From: Bryoerythrophyllum caledonicum
Taxonomy: Eukaryota; Streptophyta; Bryopsida; Pottiales; Pottiaceae
Length of the DNA stretch: 64,000 nucleotides
NCBI GenBank assembly: GCA_963971425.1
Contig: OZ020517.1
Location: forward strand, 1,056,501 to 1,120,500
Direction of reading: 5' to 3'
Made by a program: the position numbers and the translations under genes. A model generated the notes under the pieces. That model did not search any database. It had not been told where the DNA came from and worked only from the letters and a program-made list of their open reading frames with translations. The number at the start of each line of letters is the position of its first letter. Position 1 is the first letter of the stretch. Below are positions 1 to 13,264 of this stretch, one piece after another.

Positions 1-3000
1 CAATATTAAAATTTATAAAAAATAACTTTAAAACTTTTGATAAATATTAAAACTAATCCAATATTCAATTCCACAATGATGAAATCTAATGAAAAGTTGA
101 AGTCTAATTCCACATCTTGTATTTGTACTTCACTTGACTGCCGATGGGATGAATTTTTTTCATTTTCCATGAACTAAAAGGTAATGGAAACACTACCATT
201 TCCAAATCTGCTTATTATCGTAGATGAACGTCACCTTAGGCTCTTATTAATTCAAAAAAGGCATGCCAAACTATTTGAGAAATTATTAGTGAAAATGTTG
301 AAATTGAAGAAAATATTAGTATACATTGTTCGTGACCTTGAAGGACATCAATGGGGAATGGCACTTGGAAAAACCTTGACCCTTTGGAAGTGTGTGCATG
401 AAGAATTTGAGTTGAAGGCTCAAGGTCTTGAGTTCAACCCCATTGACCATAAAACATGCTAAATTTAATAATCTGCGATTTTGTGCCAAAAATTCTTTAA
501 TTTTCTTTTCAAAAGCAGAACCAACCTTTTTGGACTTTAATTACTTATTCGACACGGAGGTGCCGAACCCACCCTTCACCTATGGTAATCAAGTGCATAG
601 GCCAACATTTGAACAGATTTGAACATGATTTTTAGCCTTTATATTTAGAAAAACATGGTGTAAAAATAATTCATGCAATGGAGGTATTACATAAATAATA
701 AAGTTTAGATTTCAAAAATGACAAAAGATGTAAAATTTATAACCAGAACTATAGAAATTAAAACAACACCATACAAATCTAGGTTAAGGATTTGTAATTA
801 GTTTTCAAAAAAATAAAATGTGTTTACAATCATGTAAGGGAGTGGAATTGCCACCAATATGATGCCCATATGATGCCTTATTGCACTTGGATGGACTATA
901 TATCAGTTATATTAGATGTGTTTAATACCTAAGTACCCATGCAAAAAGTAGAAATCAAATTTCAAATTTTCATAAATGGGAAGATAAACTTTGTCAGAAC
1001 ATTTGAACTATCCTATGTAACAAGACAAACTTTCCTTTCATGAAGTCTAGTTATTCATTTGAGGTATGACAAACTCAGATAATGGATACATTTGTCCTCA
1101 CAGGCACTAAAGATTTTATGACTTAAGTAAAATGTAGTTTTTCCAAATAGTCAAAATTCATTAAAAAAATTGCCACGTCATCTCATGTAAGTTCATAACA
1201 AGATCCTCAAAACTTTCATACTGAAAGTTCTTAATCAACAAAGTAAAGATTCTTCTAGAATGCCTTCGTCCATTAAGAGTTAAGAGTGCGTTAGGAATAA
1301 TAGGGTTCTCATATCAACAAAGAATGCCTATATCATTATATTTTTGTGCTTTATATTCATGGAAGTGAAGGATGAAACACGCAAAATATGAACTGATTAT
1401 TTTTGGAGTAATTTTTTTAATCTTTTGTGGACAAGCAACCAGTGTAGGAAAGTGAAATATACCCACTGCCATATTATGTTCTGCATAATCTATGACAATT
1501 GTAGATTCTCACATTGTTTAAATTTTGTTGTTCTTAAAGGGTTAAGGAAATGATTTGTAAGCATGAATTCCTTTCTCTCTTTTCGCTAATGATGTTTATC
1601 TCTCAGATAACCCTTAAATCTCTGACATTTTAGCATCCAAGCTCATTGGAAAGTGCCAATTTCTATGATTCAACATAAAATGCAAATAAACGCATTCTTT
1701 ACATATCTAAACATAGGATCTTGTATAAGGATTGTACAAGTGTGTGTAGTTAAAATTTTGGTAAGTTTTACTGCACGGATTGAAAGATATTAGCCTTTGA
1801 AATGAGACATAAACCTTTTTTGAGGTCATATTAAACACCTTCAACAAACTTTGACCACCTTCTATGACAAAAATTTTCACTACGGGCCATGATTTTCTAA
1901 TCTTAACTAAAAGAAGATCATGTTAGGCACATGTGCACCAAATTTTGAGAAGTGGAATTGGGATAGAATATGTCCTTTAAGATCCTGCAATGCAACTATG
2001 TGTTTGAGAATTATCAACACACTAATAAGTTTTCCATATAAGATATCCTTCTCATATTTACGAATCTAAAAAATCCCTTCAATAGATGCAAAGATTTCCA
2101 ATTCCATGATAAGAGTAATTTTCTAACTTAAAAATTGAACCATAATATAATTTCTATTGAATTTAGAATTAATTAAAGTTTTGCTACGCTATTTGTCATA
2201 GGTCACACAAAGCTGGTGCACTATTTGTATATGCCACTGCAAATTGTTTGTAACTTTTGAATTGTACGTTGGATTCCTACAAAAACTATGTCAACGGAAA
2301 GCTAATAAAAAGTTGCCCATCCAATAATAAATCCAAAAGAATCATGCCAAAATTTAAGATTGAAGGACTCAATTCAAACTCAATATGTACCCTAAGGGGA
2401 CAATTGTCCTTTAGGGGTTAAATAGTGTATGTCTTCCTCTAACACCAAAGTATGGATTTCAAATAACTCTGTCACGTGGACATACAAAACCAAAAAAAAA
2501 AACTTAAGAAACCCATAGTTTTTTCACGCCACCCTGTAAAAGTCTGTAATTTTGATGGTTATAATATTTAAATTTGGGTTTGTTGTACATAATGTGATTG
2601 TTACGAGTGCAGCATAGATAGTTTGACATGTCATCAGTACTAAGGATAAGGGAAGGTAAAATACAGGGGACATACTTTGTAGCATAAACACGGCGGTGTT
2701 GGAATGACACAAGTTATGGCCCAGTTGGTTGTTGCTCCTCCACATGGCAGCATCGGAACTTGGACAATATATCACCATCAACTATTAGAGATGGTTTGGA
2801 AATAACAAAAATTCATCAAAACTACCTCATTGTATCTTATGTTTCTTAGTCCTTTGATTTTTCCAAACCCTTTGGGTTTATTTGTTGGGGGGATTGTTAT
2901 TATATGGTACGGACATTGAAAGAGTTGTATGGGTTTGTGGCATTTGCCATAGGGATGTTGGATCTTGTAGGTGTGCCCATCAAAAGGGATAGTTTGGCCC

Positions 3001-5281
3001 TCCAACAATTAAGGGTTGCAAGGAGGACATGTTGAACTCTACATGGATACGCCCTCAAACTCCAATCTTCTTGTAAAAAGCGCCTCCAAGAACATGAAAT
3101 CTTCATCTCTAAAGATCTTTAACTATTGATCTCCAAAGATACCTTGAAATTTCTTATACTAGTACCAAGAGAAGAAATGAGAAAATGAAGATTCTACTCT
3201 TGTTTACAATAGTAGGATCTCTTTCAAGATATTTCATGATAAATTCCAAAAATTCATAAACTTTGACCACACAGATTGGAAGATTATAGTGTTAAGGTGA
3301 AAGGTTGTTTTTCCATGCGTCAGGAGGATCAAATGACTTTGACTTCCGTATGAAGAATCAACAGATTTTGACATCCCTTAAGACCAATCTTTTGCATTAC
3401 ACAAGGCCTAAATTCTATATCATGTAAATTGTTGTTAGTTCCTTTATTGCCAATTTTTAGAGGTAGTGGGCAAGTATAGCATATTCAAAAAAATTGGTAA
3501 AAAGAAGCAAAGAGAAATGTTGTTTGAAAATTGCTAATGCACATTTTTATCAGTTGTGAATTTAGTTTTTCATAGAATAAATATCTGAACAAGTAAAAAA
3601 AAAACTTGTATAGCACCTTTGGATAGGAAAATAAAATATGAAGTAGTAAAATCACAAATTTTTGTGGAAAAGAAGAGGCTCTATAAGGCCTTGCTTGACA
3701 ATGTGTGAAAATATATGACTTGCATTAAAATATAATTATTACATCAAAAGACAATCATTTTTGGACAATCTTAAATTAATGGGCGTGGAAAAACTTTGGA
3801 ATCTCCATCAAAAAAGATAAGTCCAACAAATTGCACTTAGAATAGCAACGCTTTTATTTTAGATGTTTGATGTGAAGAAAAAATTGCATGAAGCACGTTA
3901 TATGCCACATTTTAGAACAAAATTGGAATATGTGATAAAAATTGACATCATGAAAACCCACCCTAAATGATGAAGTTCCTTGAAGGGCAAAATGTCATGT
4001 AGGGATTCAACAAGCTAATCCTCAAATGTCAATTTAATCCAAGGGCTTGGATTTCAAGGGAATCCTTTTGTGCACAAGAGTCTTACTAAGTTGTGGTAGG
4101 AAAAATAAGTCTCTAAAAATAGATTTTAAAAAGTCAACCAATTTATTCGCTTATCTATCAAATTCTCATACATGCCATGCCAATATCTTCTAATAAAAGA
4201 TTATAATTTGTCATGTAAAGCTAGGCCCATGACCGTAGACTTCCCATGATTGTTGACCCATAACCATCTAGGTTACAATTATAGTTTAAGTGAAGTTAGT
4301 TTCATTTAATGACTTCTAATTTTAGTTCAAGTTATATATTTTCTTAAATAGGGATTGCCCTTGGCCTTTTGCGGGCGATGTGAATTCAATAGTTTACACA
4401 TGAGAGTTTCGAGGATCATTTTGATTCTTGCCCTAGTTCCCAATTGTTTCCTCATGTGCTTGTTTGAAATGAGGTCAACCTTGAGAAGGATTTTTTTGCC
4501 GCATGAGATTTGTATTATTTCCAAAAAAAAAAAAACGGTCTAATGTATAATATTTTTGAATGGAGAGTCTCAAGTGCCCATTAAAAGTAAACAGCTTTTC
4601 TCTACTACTCTTTTCATTGGTCTCTGTGTTGTTGACTTTCCAGGTAATTTTCAGCCAATAATATTCACAGAGGAAGAAAAGCTGTGGAAATTAGCTCCAT
4701 GTCAAAAAAGGTTCATTTCCCTATTTTCTGCGAAATTTAGCATGAATATAATATTACACATGTTTTTCATGTTGCTATTTAAATTCAAAGAAATATATTT
4801 TTGTCTACTACAAACGGGATACATTGTTAGATTCTGTACTTTACACTAAGCAAGATTTGTAGGTGACTAATGTACTATATTATTTGCATGCTTGATATTA
4901 TTCATCATGTCTTTTCATGAAAATTGCGTTCTATGAAAGAATCTTCATTTGGTAATGAACAAAGAATTATTCTATGCTTATTGTATTAGAAGCTTGTGAT
5001 GAAGTTTTAATGGTTATAACATTGTTGAATAGATGATTGTCTATGTAAAATAGCTCTAAAAAGAAGATATTGGAATACAGCTTTGATAAAATTTCAACTA
5101 TATTTTATTCAATATGATAAACGTCACAAAAAAAAATGTTAAATTTCTACAACATTTCAATTCCCAAAGTTCCAACTCAATCTTTTAGATTACTACAATT
5201 TCAAAGGATTCTTTTGGAATTGTTCTAAATTTGATTCAAATTTCAAAAGTATTTTTAAAATATAAGAATTTAAATCATCAA
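1..5281. other. AT-rich intergenic stretch without a supported gene
   Basis: Only short open frames with no recognisable domain occur here, and base composition is uniformly AT-rich. The longest (184-462, 92 codons) looks like no family I know and has no splice-linked neighbour. Fragments such as a cacggattgaaagat-like motif recur elsewhere in the window, so this is probably old repeat debris. I see no RNA gene. Confidence 0.6.
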
Positions 5282-6101
5282 TCATACTACTAAAATCATA
5301 GTCCGCGGAATGAACCACACAGCGATCAATCGTGCAGTCAACCATGCAGTGAACTATAAGAACAGTGCAGTCAACCGCGCAGTTAATTGCGCAGCCCACC
5401 GCGCAGTGAATCATGTTACCTTTTTTTTAATATAGTTTGTAATATAAAAACTACATTAATATGGTTGGACTAATGCGTTGGGTGTGACAAATTTGCAATT
5501 GTGTGTTTCAATTTGTGCTCTTGATTACAAATTTGATGTTCAAAATATTTTTTGAGTTAAGCACTAAAAGATTGAATTGTAAATTATGAGTTGTCAACTT
5601 GGAGTGAAAAAGTTGTGAAGTTGGAATTGTGATCTTGGAGGTTGGCATACAAAGTTGGAGTTGCAAAATTGCATATTCGAGTTGTGTAAATTGAAATTAC
5701 AAGTTTTGAGGTGAGATTGCAAGTTTTGAGATTGTAATTGCAAATTGAGTTTGTGGGTGTATGAAATTGAGATTGAAATTGCAAGTTGAGTTTGTGGGTG
5801 TGTGAAATTTGCATTTGTGTGTTGCAATTTGTGCTTATCCAAAATGAATTTGAAACTCTTGATTACAAATTTGACGTTCATAACATTTTTGAAATTCCAT
5901 GTTAAAATGCAAAAAATCTAAAACCTAACTTATATTATTTTATTCTATTCTATTACATTATTAAAACTCATGCATGGGTTTCAAAGATATATTTATATTT
6001 TATGTAGATTGTTGTTACCTTGCTTTTTAAATATTTTGTGATATAAAAACTACATTAAAATGGTTGAACTATTGCGTTGCAAAGCAAGCGCCAACTGCTA
6101 G
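5282..6101 (+). mobile_element. Helitron-like element, family HelB, long form
   Basis: The element begins TCATACTACTAAAATC directly after an A. It ends with a GC-rich hairpin-like stretch (gcgttgcaaagcaagcgc) followed a few bases later by CTAG and then T. A 5' TC, a 3' hairpin plus CTRR and insertion between A and T are the hallmarks of Helitrons. Inside are a cluster of cgcagtgaac/gcagtcaacc short repeats, a long purine-rich tract, and two copies of the 3'-end module (ataaaaactacattaa...ggttg), one internal and one terminal. A nearly full-length copy lies inverted at 19505-20325. There is no coding capacity, so the element is non-autonomous. Confidence 0.65.
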
Positions 6102-6502
6102 TTGTTTTTAAAATCTCAATTCAATCAAAGATTTTAGAAAGTTTACAGTTCAAGGATACTGATACTAAATTTTCTTCATCGTTGCAAGACGTTAGAATCG
6201 TTTTCTGGCATTGGAAGATCGATTTTTTGGATATAGTGATAATGTAAGTAATTTCTTTTGACCAACCTATTTCTATCTTGAATTTTATAAAATTCCTCAT
6301 CAATTGTTTGATAAAATTATTTTTAAGTTTATCTTGTTCAAAAATAAATTACTAAATGAACCAAATATAAAATTTAGAACAATATGTCAGTACTAAAAAC
6401 TCATGGTCTATTAATTTATGGAGCTTTGAGGATCCAAATTTTATTCAACAAACCCCTTAAGGAATTTTTTTGGTCAAGGTATATTTTCCTTGCTTCCATT
6501 TG

Positions 6503-6702
6503 NNNNNNNNNNNNNNNNNNNNNNNNNNNNNNNNNNNNNNNNNNNNNNNNNNNNNNNNNNNNNNNNNNNNNNNNNNNNNNNNNNNNNNNNNNNNNNNNNN
6601 NNNNNNNNNNNNNNNNNNNNNNNNNNNNNNNNNNNNNNNNNNNNNNNNNNNNNNNNNNNNNNNNNNNNNNNNNNNNNNNNNNNNNNNNNNNNNNNNNNNN
6701 NN
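6503..6702. other. Assembly gap of exactly 200 N
   Basis: All bases are N over exactly 200 positions, which suggests a fixed-size scaffold gap rather than a measured one. True distance across it is unknown. Confidence 0.98.
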
Positions 6703-6976
6703 AAAGAATGGTTTTTTTTTTACTTTGAAGAATTCTAAAACACAATCCGCAAAGAATTTAAGACAAATGTGTAGCAAAAGATGTTGAAACAATGTGGCTT
6801 GTAGTGTATTTATTTTGAAATTCCAAGCAACATGTATATATATGTACCGGCACCACATTATACCAAAAACATGATATCTCATAAGCAGCAAAATTATCTT
6901 TTACTGAAATTCAAAGTACTCCAACAACCACTCCATATGTTCATTGGTATGCCATTTGTATACAACTTGGGATTTG

Positions 6977-7218
6977 CCTAAATACCCCGGTCAAGCATTG
7001 CACCAGAGGGTAGGAACAAAATCGGCCCCTATTTTTATATTGGAGGGGGGCCCTATTTGATCTAAGGGAGGGCCCTCTACGGTAACTTGGGGCCGCATGA
7101 CTCAAATATGCCAAAAAAATCCAAAAAAGCCTCTAGAGCCCCAAAATTTAGAAGGCTAGAAAAATGGAGCCACCGAAGGCTGAGGCTTGGTGCAACGCTC
7201 GATCGGGGGTAAATAGGG
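6977..7218. mobile_element. Degenerate MITE related to the 17988-18259 element
   Basis: The ends form an imperfect inverted repeat of about 28 bp: cctaaataccccggtcaagc on the left, and the reverse complement of the gatcgggggtaaataggg end on the right. The interior (ggcccctattt, aaaaaaatcc, aaaagcctctagagcc, ggctagaaaaatg) matches the interior of the element at 17988-18259, although the terminal repeats of the two copies differ. It is an old non-coding copy; exact ends are uncertain. Confidence 0.5.
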
Positions 7219-7639
7219 AAATCCTACAACTTGCTTGAGCTTCAAGATGCAACATTCATTTGATTAGATGTCAAGTTCAAGCTCTTTAATCTCATATTTA
7301 TTGGCATGATCAACTTCTTCTAAAATTGATTGAACTTTGTTCTAGTACTTTAGATAGGCACTAGTTGCCATAGCATGCTCCTACATATAATCACTCTTAT
7401 ACTATGTTGTTTAAACAAATGCCTTTTTGTCTTTTGAATAGAATCTAAGGTGTTAGGGCCTTAGTTTTATTTCAAATCCATATGGATCTCTATACATACA
7501 AGGGGTGATTTTTGACATTATGAGGTTAAAAAGTAGTACGTGTGCAACGCTCTTTCTTTTGATAGTATCTAATAACTTCTGTAAGACATTAATATTTTAT
7601 CATTTGACTGTTTTAAATGTGATACTACATCTCTTATCA

Positions 7640-7640
<1 letters not shown>

Positions 7641-7686
<46 letters not shown>

Positions 7687-7687
7687 C
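7641..7687. repeat. (TA)n-(TG)n compound microsatellite
   Basis: An uninterrupted run of TA dinucleotides passes directly into TG dinucleotides. The open frame crossing it is an artefact of the repeat. Confidence 0.95.
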
Positions 7688-10600
7688 AACCTAGAGAAAA
7701 ATGAATTGCACGTGTGTAAAGTGAGAAGGACTACCCATAATAGAAACATGTATTGGTTTTTTAATCCCTTGCGAAAAAACATTCTTGGAAGCATGCATTT
7801 AAAGAAAATCTTTAGCACATATGTCCACATCAAGCTCTATTATTAAAAATCACATTTACTATCGTGTAACCGTTTAATTATTGTCATTCTTATAAAAAAA
7901 GCCAAAGCACGTAAATCTATATAAACTCATGTCTTTTGTGGAAGCAACATACAAATGGATCTTTACATACTAACCTTCAACTTGATTTGTAAATAATAGC
8001 ATCACAGTACCTGCTAATATTATGATCCAATCCAGTAATAATAGAATACATCAGTTTATTTGGAAAGGGGACATCTTCAAATGGTTTAAAAATTTTGATT
8101 GTGAGAAATATCTCATTGGAGGACATGATGTATATGAAGATGATTTCAATGATGTTGTTGATTAATTTGAGGATGCAAAGTACAAAATTTAGGGTCCAAT
8201 GTCTATGGTTGATTTGACAACTTAAATCATTTGTGACTATGATGATAAATTTGAGAATGAGATTTGAAAGATAATGAAGCCTTATCTGCTCATTAAGATT
8301 CAATGTTGGATAAACAAAAGGACAAAGATACAATGAAGGCAACAAACAAATACTCTATTGATGTCAACCTCAGCCGGAGGCCAAAACTCATACTACTACC
8401 AAATGGATAAAAGATCATGTTATCAAAAGCAGAATGGATACTACTACTAAATGGATATAAGATCATGTTATTAAGAGCAAATGGATACTACTACTAAATG
8501 GATGATGTCGTAACAAAATCTACCATCAATTGCATTAATGTCAAATTTTATGATGTTGTTATCCATCAACAATTAACTTTCAAGTAGAAGTTTGTTGAGA
8601 TGACTTTAACATGTTTAAAAGAATTGGTGCATTAGTGAAACAAATGAAAATTTTGGATGATTATTAATATACTTTTATTTGAAATGTTTGAAATGGAAGA
8701 ATTGATAGATAAGTGATCTAAATTACTATTTGAGGAAATTTGACCAAATGTAGCTATTTAAGATAATGAAAATTATTTTCCAAAGAAAATTTAATTCTTG
8801 TGTTGTGTAAGCTATATAGATGTTCACTAAAGGTATTTGTATACATTTGACCAAAAAGATACACATGCGAGCACAATATGTACTTTAATTGAACTTTTTG
8901 ACATCTTAAATCCTTTGGACGTCCAAAATCATAGATGAAGATATTCAGGAATGTTGGAAAATATTATTATGTTGGTTGTTGTCTAGATAAAAAAGTGGAT
9001 GAAAAGAACAATGTAAGCATTACCAAATGTCTGGCATATAACTAGACATATAGATATGGCATGTGTGTTAGAAAGCAATAGAATAATCTTGAAAGTCCTT
9101 CTGAAAGAAAAAAGAAAAGGTGACTATGAAGGAAAGACCCAAATATAGAAATTAATTAAGCATGAGATGATGTCATGCTTTCTTTTTTGCAACAATGAAA
9201 TGCATGAGCAGCAAGGATGATTAATATTTTTGGATCCTACTCAAAGCAAGTTTTAGCTCTCCCAGAGTACCATTGTTTCCTTGAACGTTGACCAATAGCT
9301 CCTCCACACTTCTTTCAAACTAAGCAACCCTCTTCATGTGGTGGTGGTTACTATTATAAGATTAAAAAGTAGAAGATGCAAGGAGGAGTTACTTCATAAA
9401 CATTTAGGATTACTCAATCAAACATTTAATGCTATAGTAAGGATTGGAGATGAAGTTAATCATTGTATATCACATCTAAATCTACAAAATTAAATATAGT
9501 GAAGACATATTTGAGTAAGATACAAAAGAATATTAAGTTGTAGATTTTAAAAAAGTTTTCAATGCAAGGTTTGCCTTATGAAAACCATAAGAAAGTTAAT
9601 CAAAAGGTGATTTGAAATAATGAAAAATAAAAAGACAATTTTTAAAATTTCCATTAAGACCTTGGAGTTTGTATACGCTTTGATGAAGTCAACTGGATGT
9701 AGTAAAGAATGATCTACAATACTTATAGACTGAAGACAATCTTTTAATCTATGAACAAAAGAGTCATAATGACTAAAGTTGTGTCTCACTTTCACAATTG
9801 TGTATAATGGTTAACGCTAGGTTTAAAACAAATGATTAGTCATTAGACTCTTCTACTTTATCTCTGTGTGTTTGCTTTTAAGAAGTATGTGTATGGGATT
9901 TCAACAATAAACAACAACAAAGATTTTTCTTATGAAATAATGACCTTACTGAAAAAGTGGGATTTTTTTAAGAGTAAAACCTTTAAGTCAAGAGTTGTAA
10001 GAAACACATATGAAGAAGCATGTTCACTAGTCAAGGAAACTCTAAGATGCTCTCGTCATACATAAAGTGGAATTTGTTAAGCCATAGGCTTAGTGAAGAA
10101 AATGAACAAACATCATATTCACGTTGGTCCCGCTTGAGACCGTACTCCTTTTCCTTCTTGAATTCTTTTAAAAGACAAAGCCAAATTGAAGATTGTGCAT
10201 TGTTAATATTTGATTGTTCATGAGAGGTGGTGAGGACAAAGACGTGGCATATTTTTCTATTGATTATGAGAAAAAGTTCACTATACTGGAAGGATGGATG
10301 GATGGATGAATGTCCTTGATGGAATATTGTTTTGTATGTTATGAGGGTCGAAGACAAACTTGCTTGTAAAGAAATAAAAATACCAAATAAAATTATTCAT
10401 TAAAGTACATGGGCCTTCATATTAGAGACACTTGCATACACAAAATTTATTATTTAAAAAATTAGGTAGGCACATCGATGGAGAAACTTGGAGATGTAAT
10501 TATTTTGGTGATAGTTCTAAGATTTCAATTGCAATGTAAATTTTCCTCATGTAAGTGCAATTCTTTAATATTTACAATTGCACATCAACAATGCCACACT

Positions 10601-11822
10601 GATTAGCTGTTGTTATTTTTATTTTTGAAGATAAATGGACTTGTAGAATTTTTTTATAACAATTAGGTAAGACATCTATTTACCAATAGAATGACATCTT
10701 TGTTACCAATACATGTCAATATAACAATCAAAATGGGGCACTAGAAAGATATTTCAACTAGAAAAAAATCTTGAAAAGCTCACTTGTTTCATCAAATCAT
10801 ATAATTAAAAAAAATTGGACACTAATGTTGATATGATTAGATTCATCTACCCTAAACTATAGTTCATGGCGGATTTTAGAATCAAGGATTTTAGTACTTG
10901 ATGAGAGGAGTGAGAAGGGGATAGAGACATTGAGATGGATGAGGCAACATGATGGGATTTTTTTCTATAAGCTTTTTGAAGATGAAGAGTTTGATGAGAA
11001 AGAATTCATAGAGAGAGATATGAAAAAGGGTTGAAAGGAAGAGTTAGAGTCCTATGAATATTTTATTGACTCACAAATGTGGTGCGCATTGCGAGGTTGC
11101 AACTTGAGTCGCACACAAATGTTGAATTGTTGTAGACAATTGAATTTTCACATTAAAGCATTAATAATGCAGTTGAAGATGTAAAAGTAGTACTATCCAA
11201 CAAAATGTCAAGCATAGACATTCATGGGGATGATTTCTCATATTTTATTGACTCAACAAAAGAACTTTAATTATCATAAAAGAATTAATATCAAACATAG
11301 TAAGGCAAAGTTTAAAATTAAAATTCAGAAAAAGTCCTAAAATTCATGTGCTTTTGAATGCAAGATTGGATACAAGGCAATGAATGATTCGAAGTGCAAA
11401 ATCAAAGAGACCTTTTATTTTGCAATATCAACCATTGTGTCATATGGAGCTTCAAATGTAATTAGAAATGAATGAATAGATGCTAGAACTATATGTGGTA
11501 GGGATAGAACAAAAAAGTAAATAAGAGGTGCTGTAAAGGATAGAGCAAAGTGTGGAGTAAGAGGTAAAGCTAGGATAGAGCAAGAGGAATGAATCAATTA
11601 ATACAAGCACTTAAGAAGAAGGGGCCTTTTGTTAAAAAATAATTTTCATTGAGATTATATAATAGTTTTATATCAAAAGAAGTGTTGAAGGAAAAAGAAC
11701 ATTTGACTCATTTGCGCAAGCTTAAAGTGTGTAAATAAACTACAAATTTATTTTTACAAACCTTGTTACTAATTTATGTTAATATCAAATTTACTGGCCA
11801 TAATATTATCCTAATATTATCA
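7688..11822. other. AT-rich intergenic stretch, probably decayed transposon sequence
   Basis: No gene can be supported. Around 8400-8510 the phrase ggatactactactaaatgga recurs in direct repeats. The stretch 8600-9800 reads vaguely like a broken retrotransposon gag-pol region, but stops interrupt every frame. A repeat terminus with a hairpin lies at 10081-10160 and is listed separately. Confidence 0.5.
10081..10160 (+). repeat. Dispersed repeat terminus with hairpin and pyrimidine tail, copy 1
   Basis: The order is a tagtgaagaaaatgaacaaac block, then attcacg, then a small stem (GGTC...GACC), then a cttttccttcttg pyrimidine tail. The same order occurs at 39728-39820 and 40411-40513, and in reverse at 54592-54665. 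The element class is unknown. Confidence 0.45.
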
Positions 11823-12430
11823 AAAGGTTGCGGATGTAATGATTGACACTAAACGGTTGAAGGAGTAACAAAACCGTTTCTATATAATACTAGTACATCC
11901 CCCATTGTCATCAACTAGCCGGGGCAATCCCAAGTTAAATAAACGTATGTAAATGCAAAAATCAAATTTACCCATTATATACGCATTATGTACTACATAT
12001 ACCTACTATTCACTTTAAATACCCATTATTTATTTCATATACGTGTTATTGTCTTTAGATAACTATCATTTATTTTATGTACCCAAAGTAGTATATTGTG
12101 TAGTTTCAATATGTTGGAAATTATGGTTTTATTTTTCTATTTTTGATACATAATACAATTTTAAAACTCAATAAGCCAAATTTGAATAAAAGGGCACTAT
12201 AAAGGATTCCTCCAAAGGGTACATATGGAGGATTCTCTCAAAGTTCACATTCAATTAAAAGGGCACATTTGATTCAAATGACAAATCCAAAGGTCACGTG
12301 ACCGAGAGTGGTGGACAGAGTGAGGCCTTTTATTTAGGTAGATGATTGAAAGGTTGCCGATGTAATGTTTGACAGTGAACTGTTGGAAAAAGAGGACCAT
12401 GTAGCAACTAATTCTATTGTGTATATAGAT
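11823..12430. repeat. 70-bp-class repeat units flanking the HelA insertion
   Basis: Both sides of the HelA element at 11890-12342 carry a version of the unit ggttgccgatgtaatg...tgacagtgaacggttgaaaaagga (11823-11885 and 12346-12425). A three-unit array of the same sequence stands at 40836-41060. The element probably inserted into such an array. Confidence 0.5.
11890..12342 (-). mobile_element. Helitron-like element, family HelA, short form
   Basis: Read on the minus strand it starts TCTACCTAAATAAAAGG directly after A, contains the shared block cggtcacgtgacctttgg, and ends gggggatgtaCTAG followed by T. The A|T insertion site and CTAG end fit Helitrons. The subterminal segment can pair ccccgg with a downstream gggg block. 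It has no protein-coding frame. Its 3' end lies well short of that of the copies at 13265-14436. Confidence 0.6.
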
Positions 12431-13264
12431 TTTTTTGAAATATTATCTTTAATGAATTTGAAACATTCTACTTGTAGACTACATGAGGGTTGGATTTGGC
12501 ACTACATATTACTTATTTCTTAAGCAGATTTTTGGCATAACGGATATTCCAATAGATCCAATTCTTCACCGAGAAGAAAATTTAGTTTTTGATGAATAAT
12601 CTTTGGAAAAATTGATAGCTATTTTTGGAAATATGTAGTGCAAAATCAGACCCTCATGTATAGTATACATGTAAATTTGAGTTTGATATATTTTCAAATT
12701 GGTTATTACATAGGTTTTGAAAATCAAAACCTAAAGGTGAAGTCTATACTCCAAACTAACATGAATTGAGTTTTTTGGAGACATAATAAATAGACTCACT
12801 TTAATTAAAATTTAACTAATATGATGAAATGTGTCAAAATTTTCGTCCAAAATCATGTAGTGAGCACTATGAACACATGTAGCAATAGCAAACAAAAAGG
12901 CAAGATCGACAATTGGGTGTCAAAATAGATTAACCTTGACAATGAAGCAATCCAAAACCTTACCAAAAAAAATCCAAGATATTGGGCTAGTTACTATATT
13001 GAATATTATAAAATCTATAAAGCTCTAATTATAAAAAAAAATCCCTATACTTCCCAAATTACCAAATTTCACAAACTTTGGAGGCATTTCAAAATTTGTG
13101 CAATTATTAACAAAAATGCCTTTGTTGCAAGGCACATCCTATGCTTGGTTGAGTGGATGTTACATCATATGAGAATGGGGTCAACAAATCTCAACATTGT
13201 TTTTTTACCATATAGAGCCATGTAAACTTTTTGTTTTGTTTTTGGGTGGTTACTAGCGCTATTT

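Noticed and set aside
184-462. Open frame of 92 codons near the left edge
   Set aside because: No recognisable domain, AT-driven composition and no splice-linked neighbour.
8600-9800. Possible Copia-type gag-pol relic
   Set aside because: A loose resemblance to gag-like phrases only; stops in all frames and no zinc-knuckle or protease motif that I could point to.
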